From: Bordetella sp.
GTDB lineage: Bacteria; Pseudomonadota; Gammaproteobacteria; Burkholderiales; Burkholderiaceae_B
Length of the DNA stretch: 11,528 nt
Assembly: GCA_027450125.1 (NCBI GenBank)
Contig: DAIDKG010000354.1
Coordinates: 1 to 11,528, forward strand
Direction of reading: 5' to 3'
Each line of letters begins with the position of its first letter. The stretch's first letter is position 1. The notes under the pieces were generated by a model, which saw only the letters and a list, made by a program, of their open reading frames with translations, was not told the DNA's origin and made no database searches. This document shows positions 7,346 through 11,528 of this stretch, in pieces. The translations under genes and the position numbers were made by a program.

Positions 7346-7395
7346 GTTCATATGTAACACCGTCAGCGTGTAACATCGTGATCCGCCATATGAAC
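7346..7395. repeat. Inverted repeat enclosing two direct repeats in the fliE/fliF control region
   Basis: GTTCATATG (7346-7354) is repeated in perfect inverse as CATATGAAC (7387-7395), leaving 32 bases between. Two copies of TGTAACA lie at 7353-7359 and 7369-7375, exactly 16 bases apart; over 16-base units they match at 12 positions. The arrangement resembles a binding site for a transcription regulator working on the divergent fliE and fliF promoters. The protein is not identifiable from sequence alone. Confidence 0.5.
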
Positions 7396-7405
7396 AGGGT
7401 GAAAC

Positions 7406-7446
7406 AAACAACACCCGAAATACGCTTGTTTTCGTCGATTGGCGGA
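7406..7446. promoter_or_regulatory. Possible FlhDC-type box near fliF
   Basis: AACAACACC (7407-7415), two bases, then AAATACG (7418-7424) resembles one half of the enterobacterial FlhDC site, AA(C/T)AACGCC followed by AAATAGCG. The expected opposite half (CGCTATTT with GGCGTT) is only weakly present around 7436-7446 (CGATTGGCG). An AAACAA (7406-7411) and TTGTTT (7426-7431) inverted repeat covers the better half. FlhDC control of fliE and fliF is expected from other flagellar systems, but this match is partial. Confidence 0.25.
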
Positions 7447-7566
7447 TTCCGGCGGACATCGATAATTCATGCTCCCACACCTGAAGTCACGCTACATGCG
7501 TAACAAGTTTTCCTTGCCGCCCATGCCGTATCCAATCCTGCGCCGCGCAGTCTGCGGGAGCCGCCG

Positions 7567-9246
7567 ATGAACCAGCAGGCTGCTCTCGGCACCACGCTCC
7601 TGGCAAGGTTTCCGGCACTCGCCCGGATCAAGGCCCTTCCCAAGCCCGTACTGCTCGGTATCGCTGCCGCGCTGGTCGCCCTGATCGTCGTCGGCGTGCT
7701 CTGGAGCAGGGGTCCCGACTACAAAGTGCTGTTCTCCAACCTGGACGACCGCGACGGCGGCGCCATCGTGACGGCCCTGGGGCAAATGAACGTGCCCTAT
7801 AAGTTCAACAGCAACGGAACTGCCCTGTTGGTGCCCGCCGACCGCGTCTACGACATCCGCATGCAGTTGGCCAGCCAGGGCTTGCCGCATGGTGGATCGG
7901 TCGGCCTGGAGATCATGGACAAGACGCCGTTCGGCGCCAGCCAGTTCACCGAGCAGGTCAATTATCAGCGCGGCCTGGAAGGCGAGCTGGCCCGCACCAT
8001 CGAAGCCATCAACAGCGTGCAGAACGCGCGCGTGCATCTGGCGCTGCCGCGACAATCCCTGTTCGTGCGTGACCGCCAGCCGCCAACCGCCTCGGTGCTG
8101 CTCAGACTTTATCCCGGCCGAACCCTGAGCCAGGCGCAGGTATCGGCTATCGCCTACCTGGTCGCCTCCAGCGTTCCCGACCTGAATGCAGACCACGTCT
8201 CCATAATCGACCAGAACGGTCACCTGCTCTCCAATTCGCCGGACGACGGCCGCGGCATGGATGCCGACCAGTTGCGCTATACCCGAGAGATCGAGCAGAA
8301 CACGGTCGAACGCATACTGACCATCCTCAATCCGCTGGTCGGTCCGGGCAATGTGCGCGCCCAGGTCAGCGCCGACATTGACTTTTCCCGGCGCGAACAA
8401 ACCGCCGAGACATACCGTCCCAACCAGGCTCCCGGCCAGGCCGCCATCCGCAGCCAGCAGACCAGCGATTCGCGCAAGAACGGCGCAGGCGCGGCCGAAG
8501 GCGTGCCGGGCGCGCTCAGCAACCAGGCGCCGGCCAATGCGCAAGCGCCGATCGTCACGCCTTCTACTCAGCCTGGCCAGCCCGGCACGCTGAACAATGC
8601 GCAGCAAAACGGCGCGCAGACACAGACGCAGCAGCAGCAGCAGAGTCAGCCTGTCGCCCAGCAGCACGACGCGACCGTCAACTACGAGCTCGACCGCACC
8701 ATCACACACACCAAGGACCAGGTGGGTATCGTGCGGCGCCTGTCGGTAGCCGTGGTCGTCAACGACCTGCCCGCCAAGAACAGCAAGACTCCCAAGGCCC
8801 TGCCGCCGCAAGAGCTGGCCAAGCTCACCGACCTGGTCAAGGAAGCCATGGGCTACGATGCCGCCCGCGGCGACTCGGTCAATGTGGTCAATAGCGCTTT
8901 CAACGACGCCGAACCCTCGATCCCTCTCTGGCGTGATCCTCAGACGATCTCGTTGGCCAAGACCATCATCGGCTGGCTGATCTTCGCTGCGGTGCTGCTC
9001 TGGATGTACCGCAAGATCAAGCCGGCGGCCGTGGACTACTTCTTCCCGCCGGTCGACGAAGAGGCCGAGAACCAGGCCCGCATCGAAGCCGAACGGGCAT
9101 CCATGGAAGCGGCCCGCGACCGCGAAACCAACCGCTACCAGGACAACCTCACCCGTGCCCGCGACATGGCGACCAAGGATCCTCGCGCCGTCGCCATGGT
9201 GTTGCGTTCCTGGATGGCCAGCCAAGATGAGCAACCGCCAAAATGA
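7567..9246 (+). CDS. fliF: Flagellar MS-ring protein FliF
   Basis: A 559-residue protein, near-identical in length to Salmonella FliF. It forms the MS ring in the inner membrane on which the rod, the switch (C ring) and the export gate are assembled. The first transmembrane helix is at about residues 28-46 (VLLGIAAALVALIVVGVLW). The YscJ/FliF ring-building domains follow (about 50-225: YKVLFSNLDDRDGGAIVTAL, PFGASQFTEQVNYQRGLEGE, RVHLALPRQSLFVRD). A periplasmic part is interrupted by a Gln/Ala-rich segment (about 340-370, with QTQTQQQQQSQ). The second helix lies near 464-482 (TIIGWLIFAAVLLWMYR), and the cytoplasmic tail ends in DPRAVAMVLRSWM, the FliG-binding motif. CGGGAG at 7555-7560 lies six bases before the ATG. 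It is first in fliF-fliG-fliH-fliI and overlaps fliG by ATGA (9243-9246). Confidence 0.97.
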   Translation: MNQQAALGTTLLARFPALARIKALPKPVLLGIAAALVALIVVGVLWSRGPDYKVLFSNLDDRDGGAIVTALGQMNVPYKFNSNGTALLVPADRVYDIRMQLASQGLPHGGSVGLEIMDKTPFGASQFTEQVNYQRGLEGELARTIEAINSVQNARVHLALPRQSLFVRDRQPPTASVLLRLYPGRTLSQAQVSAIAYLVASSVPDLNADHVSIIDQNGHLLSNSPDDGRGMDADQLRYTREIEQNTVERILTILNPLVGPGNVRAQVSADIDFSRREQTAETYRPNQAPGQAAIRSQQTSDSRKNGAGAAEGVPGALSNQAPANAQAPIVTPSTQPGQPGTLNNAQQNGAQTQTQQQQQSQPVAQQHDATVNYELDRTITHTKDQVGIVRRLSVAVVVNDLPAKNSKTPKALPPQELAKLTDLVKEAMGYDAARGDSVNVVNSAFNDAEPSIPLWRDPQTISLAKTIIGWLIFAAVLLWMYRKIKPAAVDYFFPPVDEEAENQARIEAERASMEAARDRETNRYQDNLTRARDMATKDPRAVAMVLRSWMASQDEQPPK

Positions 9247-10256
9247 ACGGCCCTGACAACAAATCCCTAGACGGACTGACCCGCAGCGCCGTCCTGCTGA
9301 TGACGCTGGGCGAAGACGCGGCGGCGCAGGTTTTCCGCTACCTGACGGCGCGCGAAGTGCAGCAGGTGGGCGGTGCCATGGCCTCGCTCAAGCAGGTCAC
9401 CCGCCGCGATGTCGGCAATGTCCTGGAGGAGTTCCGCCAGGAGGCTGACCAGTTCATGGCTGTCAGCGTGGGATCGGACGACTACATCCGCAGCGTGCTC
9501 ACCAAGGCGCTGGGCAGCGATCGTGCAGCCGGCCTGATCGAGGACATCCTGGAAGCCGGCGAAGGCGGCAACGGCATCGACGCCCTGAACTGGCTCGACG
9601 CCACCACCGTCACCGAACTCATCGGTAACGAGCACCCGCAGATCATCGCCACCATCCTGGTGCATCTGGAGCGCGACAAGGCCGCCGGCGTGCTGGCAAT
9701 GCTCACCGATCGCATGCGCAACGACGTGATGCTGCGTATCGCCACCTTTGGCGGCGTACAGCCTGCCGCTCTGGCCGAGCTCACCGACGTACTCAATTCC
9801 ATGCTTGCCGGCCAGAGCGCCAAGCGCAGCAAGATGGGCGGCGTGCGGGCCGCGGCCGAGATTCTCAACATGATGGCCTCGGCACAGGAAGAGGCCGTGG
9901 TCAACAGCCTGCGCGAGCGCGATGCCGACCTGGCCCAGAAGATCGTCGACGAGATGTTCACCTTCGAGAACCTGATCGATGTCGAGGACCGTGGAATCCA
10001 GCTCATCCTCAAGGAAATCGACAACGAAGTGCTCATGATCGCGCTCAAGGGCGCGCCGGAGGAAATGCGCGACAAATTCCTGCGCAATATGTCCAGCCGC
10101 GCGGCCGAAATGCTGCGCGAAGACCTCGATGCCCAGGGCCCGGTACGCATGTCCAAGGTGGAAGCCGAGCAAAAGAAGATCATCACCATTGCCCGCCGCC
10201 TGGCGGAAGCAGGCCAGATAACCCTGGGCGGAGCGGGAGACGACGCGTATGTCTGA
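9243..10256 (+). CDS. fliG: Flagellar motor switch protein FliG
   Basis: A 337-residue rotor protein that sits on FliF, contacts FliM and the stator, and transmits torque. The N-terminal FliF-binding domain (about 1-100) starts LDGLTRSAVLLMTLGED. The middle domain carries the EHPQ motif at 130-133, used in FliM binding; a GG hinge is at 199-200. The C-terminal motor domain has MFTF at 238-241. The charged residues known in E. coli for torque (K264, R281, D288, D289, R297) correspond by eye to K269, R286, E293, D294 and R302, so the function is preserved with one Asp-to-Glu change. It overlaps fliF by four bases and fliH by eight, typical of translational coupling. Length matches the family (331 in E. 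coli). Confidence 0.98.
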   Translation: MNGPDNKSLDGLTRSAVLLMTLGEDAAAQVFRYLTAREVQQVGGAMASLKQVTRRDVGNVLEEFRQEADQFMAVSVGSDDYIRSVLTKALGSDRAAGLIEDILEAGEGGNGIDALNWLDATTVTELIGNEHPQIIATILVHLERDKAAGVLAMLTDRMRNDVMLRIATFGGVQPAALAELTDVLNSMLAGQSAKRSKMGGVRAAAEILNMMASAQEEAVVNSLRERDADLAQKIVDEMFTFENLIDVEDRGIQLILKEIDNEVLMIALKGAPEEMRDKFLRNMSSRAAEMLREDLDAQGPVRMSKVEAEQKKIITIARRLAEAGQITLGGAGDDAYV

Positions 10257-11007
10257 CCGTCCGTCCGTCGATGCGCATCATCCTTCGCTGCAGGGCGCCG
10301 ATTGGCGCCGCTGGGAGATGGTGTCCTTCGACGAACCGGAAGTCGAGATCGCACCCGAGGTTTCCATCGAGCCCGAGCCCGCGGGCCCCAGCCTGGAAGA
10401 AATCATCCAGGTCGCGCGCGACGAGGCCTATCGCGAAGCCTATCAACTCGGCCAGGCCGACGGCCACAAGCAAGGCTATATGCAAGGCTTGAACGAAGGC
10501 CGCCAGGCCGGCCACGCCGAAGGCCATGCCGCCGGGCACGCCGAAGGACTGGTTCAGGGGCGCGAGCAGGGGCATCAGGAAGCCGCCCACCTGAACGCAC
10601 TGGTGACCCGTGTTGCGCAAGCCATGACCGACATGGAAGAGCAGATGGGGCAAAGCCTCATCACCCTGGCGCTGGACATCGCGGCCCAGGTCCTGCGAGG
10701 CGAACTGGCCGAGCATCCCGAATCCATGCTGCACGCCGTGCGCGAGGTGCTGCACCTGAATCCGGCTGCGCCCCAGGGGGTGATGCGCCTGTGGGTGCAT
10801 CCGGAGGACATCGAGCTGGTGCGCCTGCACCTGGCGGACGAGCTCAAGGACGCCAACTGGCGCGTACTGGCCGACGAATCCATCGAGCGCGGCGGCTGCC
10901 GTGCCGAGTCGCCCTACGGCGACATCGATGCCACATTGAATACGCGCTGGCGGCGCGTTGCCGCCTCGCTGGGCCGCAACGCCACCTGGGATCCGCAGCA
11001 ATCATGA
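10249..11007 (+). CDS. fliH: Flagellar assembly protein FliH
   Basis: A 252-residue cytoplasmic protein that dimerises, binds and restrains the export ATPase FliI, and brings it to the export gate. The N-terminus (about 1-50) is acidic and Trp-containing (WRRWEM at 19-24), as in FliH proteins that bind FlhA. A helical segment with glycine at every fourth position follows (residues 68-108, 11 glycines), flanked by alanines in the same register. The C-terminal FliI-binding domain (about 115-245) contains LITLALDIAAQVLRGEL, LWVHPEDIELVRLHL and SIERGGCRAESPYGDIDATL. The start overlaps the fliG end by eight bases, with GGGAG at 10235-10239 as likely ribosome site. Its TGA overlaps the fliI ATG (11004-11007). 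Unrelated length change or damage is not seen. Confidence 0.95.
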   Translation: MSDRPSVDAHHPSLQGADWRRWEMVSFDEPEVEIAPEVSIEPEPAGPSLEEIIQVARDEAYREAYQLGQADGHKQGYMQGLNEGRQAGHAEGHAAGHAEGLVQGREQGHQEAAHLNALVTRVAQAMTDMEEQMGQSLITLALDIAAQVLRGELAEHPESMLHAVREVLHLNPAAPQGVMRLWVHPEDIELVRLHLADELKDANWRVLADESIERGGCRAESPYGDIDATLNTRWRRVAASLGRNATWDPQQS

Positions 11008-11528
11008 ACGCTCCTGCTCATCCCGAGCCCCTGCCCGGCTCCGGCGCGCAGCCGGTGTCCCTGGCCGAGCGCTGGAAGACGCAGCTCGAAATCGGCTCGA
11101 TCCGGACTACCGCCACCGAGCCTTGGCTCGTGACCGGACGGATCATACGCGCCACGGGACTGGTGCTGCACGCCACCGGGCTGCGCCTGCCCGTCGGGGC
11201 AGCCTGCCGCGTCGAGATCGCCCGCGGACACGATCATTGGGCCGATGCCGAAGTGGTCGGTTTCGATGGCCATACGCTCTACCTCATGCCGCAGGCCGAC
11301 ATTTCCGGCCTGCCGCCTGGCGCCCGCGTGATTCCGGCAGAGCCCGCCGTGCAGCGGCGCGTCCCCCTGCCCAAGAAAGCCGAGCTCAACGGCAACGCCA
11401 AGCCACAGTTGGGCCGTCATCTACCGGTAGGCAATGCGCTGCTCGGGCGCGTGGTGGACGGTGCCGGCCGGCCTCTGGACGACCTGGGTCCGCTTACCGG
11501 CGCCGATCTCGCTCCGCTCACTGCCCTG
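11004..11528 (+). CDS. fliI: Flagellum-specific ATPase FliI (partial, C-terminus beyond the window)
   Basis: The reading frame from the ATG at 11004 stays open for 175 codons to the window edge. It overlaps the fliH stop by four bases. The visible part is the N-terminal beta-barrel domain of FliI-type F1-like ATPases (about 20-110: VTGRIIRATGLVLHATGLRL, GAACRVEI, AEVVGFDGHTLYLMPQ). It is followed by RRVPLP and the typical entry to the ATPase domain, LPVGNALLGRVVDGAGRPLD at 140-159. The Walker motifs would lie just past the edge. FliI is the hexameric ATPase that works with FliH and FliJ to deliver substrates to the flagellar export gate. The neighbour order fliF-G-H-I settles it as flagellar and not a virulence type III ATPase. 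Confidence 0.96.
   Translation, partial: MNAPAHPEPLPGSGAQPVSLAERWKTQLEIGSIRTTATEPWLVTGRIIRATGLVLHATGLRLPVGAACRVEIARGHDHWADAEVVGFDGHTLYLMPQADISGLPPGARVIPAEPAVQRRVPLPKKAELNGNAKPQLGRHLPVGNALLGRVVDGAGRPLDDLGPLTGADLAPLTAL

Larger units (their letters stand above)
7249..7566. other. Divergent fliE/fliF regulatory region
   Basis: These 318 bases hold no convincing gene. Two short open frames cross them on opposite strands, but neither resembles a known protein. The region is less GC-rich than its neighbours and contains a 9-bp inverted repeat around two direct repeats (7346-7395), an AAACAA/TTGTTT inverted repeat with FlhDC-like half-sites (about 7406-7446), and an AATAGCG motif at 7291-7297. No sigma-28 match and no well-spaced sigma-54 match (GG-N10-GC) was found on either strand. 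The fliF Shine-Dalgarno CGGGAG lies at 7555-7560. Promoters for both fliE and fliF must be here, but I cannot place them with confidence. Confidence 0.75.

Noticed and set aside
7441..7454. Sigma-54-like GG...GC pair (TGGCGGATTCCGGC) ahead of fliF
   Set aside because: The GG-to-GC spacing is 9 instead of the required 10 bases and the flanking bases do not fit.
7271..7503. Two short open frames (69 codons minus, 73 codons plus) between fliE and fliF
   Set aside because: They overlap each other on opposite strands, have no convincing ribosome site and resemble no known protein. The region is better explained as regulatory.
7492..9234. 580-codon open frame on the minus strand opposite fliF
   Set aside because: fliF is unmistakable by family motifs over the same bases. 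Long antisense frames are common in high-GC genes, and this one has no recognisable domain or ribosome site.
9267..10172. 301-codon minus-strand open frame opposite fliG (also 9482-10354)
   Set aside because: Shadow of fliG. The translation is His/Ala/Gly-rich with no family resemblance.
1..11528. CRISPR arrays, tRNA or rRNA genes, insertion sequences, prophage or toxin-antitoxin genes
   Set aside because: None seen on reading the window. Nearly all of it is occupied by recognised housekeeping and flagellar genes.

Overview
The window is a high-GC (roughly 60 to 65% by eye) bacterial chromosomal segment. It is almost entirely flagellar genes, with two housekeeping genes on the minus strand at the left edge. 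Protein sequences, gene order and base composition suggest a betaproteobacterium, most likely the Alcaligenaceae (Bordetella/Achromobacter/Pusillimonas-like). That placement is inference from familiarity, not from a search.

Layout. Bases 1-2069, minus strand: folC (folate biosynthesis), followed by a SPOR-domain inner-membrane protein (dedD) that runs off the left edge. This matches the well-known folC-dedD order. Bases 2070-2360 are a divergent intergenic region with two small hairpins and a strong sigma-28 (FliA) promoter match pointing at flaG. Bases 2361-6908, plus strand: flaG, fliD (filament cap), fliS (flagellin chaperone), a fliT-like chaperone gene, a fliK-like hook-length gene, and a small gene for a free-standing FlhB C-terminal-like domain (fhlB-like). 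The last three are joined by ATGA stop/start overlaps. fliE lies on the minus strand (6898-7248), and its stop codon overlaps the end of the fhlB-like gene convergently. Bases 7249-7566 are a divergent fliE/fliF regulatory region containing an inverted repeat around two direct repeats. Bases 7567-11528, plus strand: fliF, fliG, fliH and the start of fliI, all overlapping by 4 or 8 bases; fliI runs off the right edge.

How the genes work together. FliF (MS ring), FliG (switch/rotor), FliH and FliI (export ATPase regulator and ATPase) and FliE (MS ring/rod junction) build the basal body and export apparatus. The FliK-like and FhlB-like proteins probably act in the hook-to-filament specificity switch. 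FliS and FliT handle late substrates, FliD caps the filament and FlaG modulates it. The sigma-28 site at flaG fits late (class III) expression. The fliE/fliF divergent region would be expected to carry middle (class II) promoters.

I do not see a clearly new biological system. The points most worth a second look are the repeat architecture between fliE and fliF, the translationally coupled fliK-like/fhlB-like pair, an unbroken run of 11 glycines at period four in FliH, and the convergent stop-codon overlap of the fhlB-like gene and fliE.
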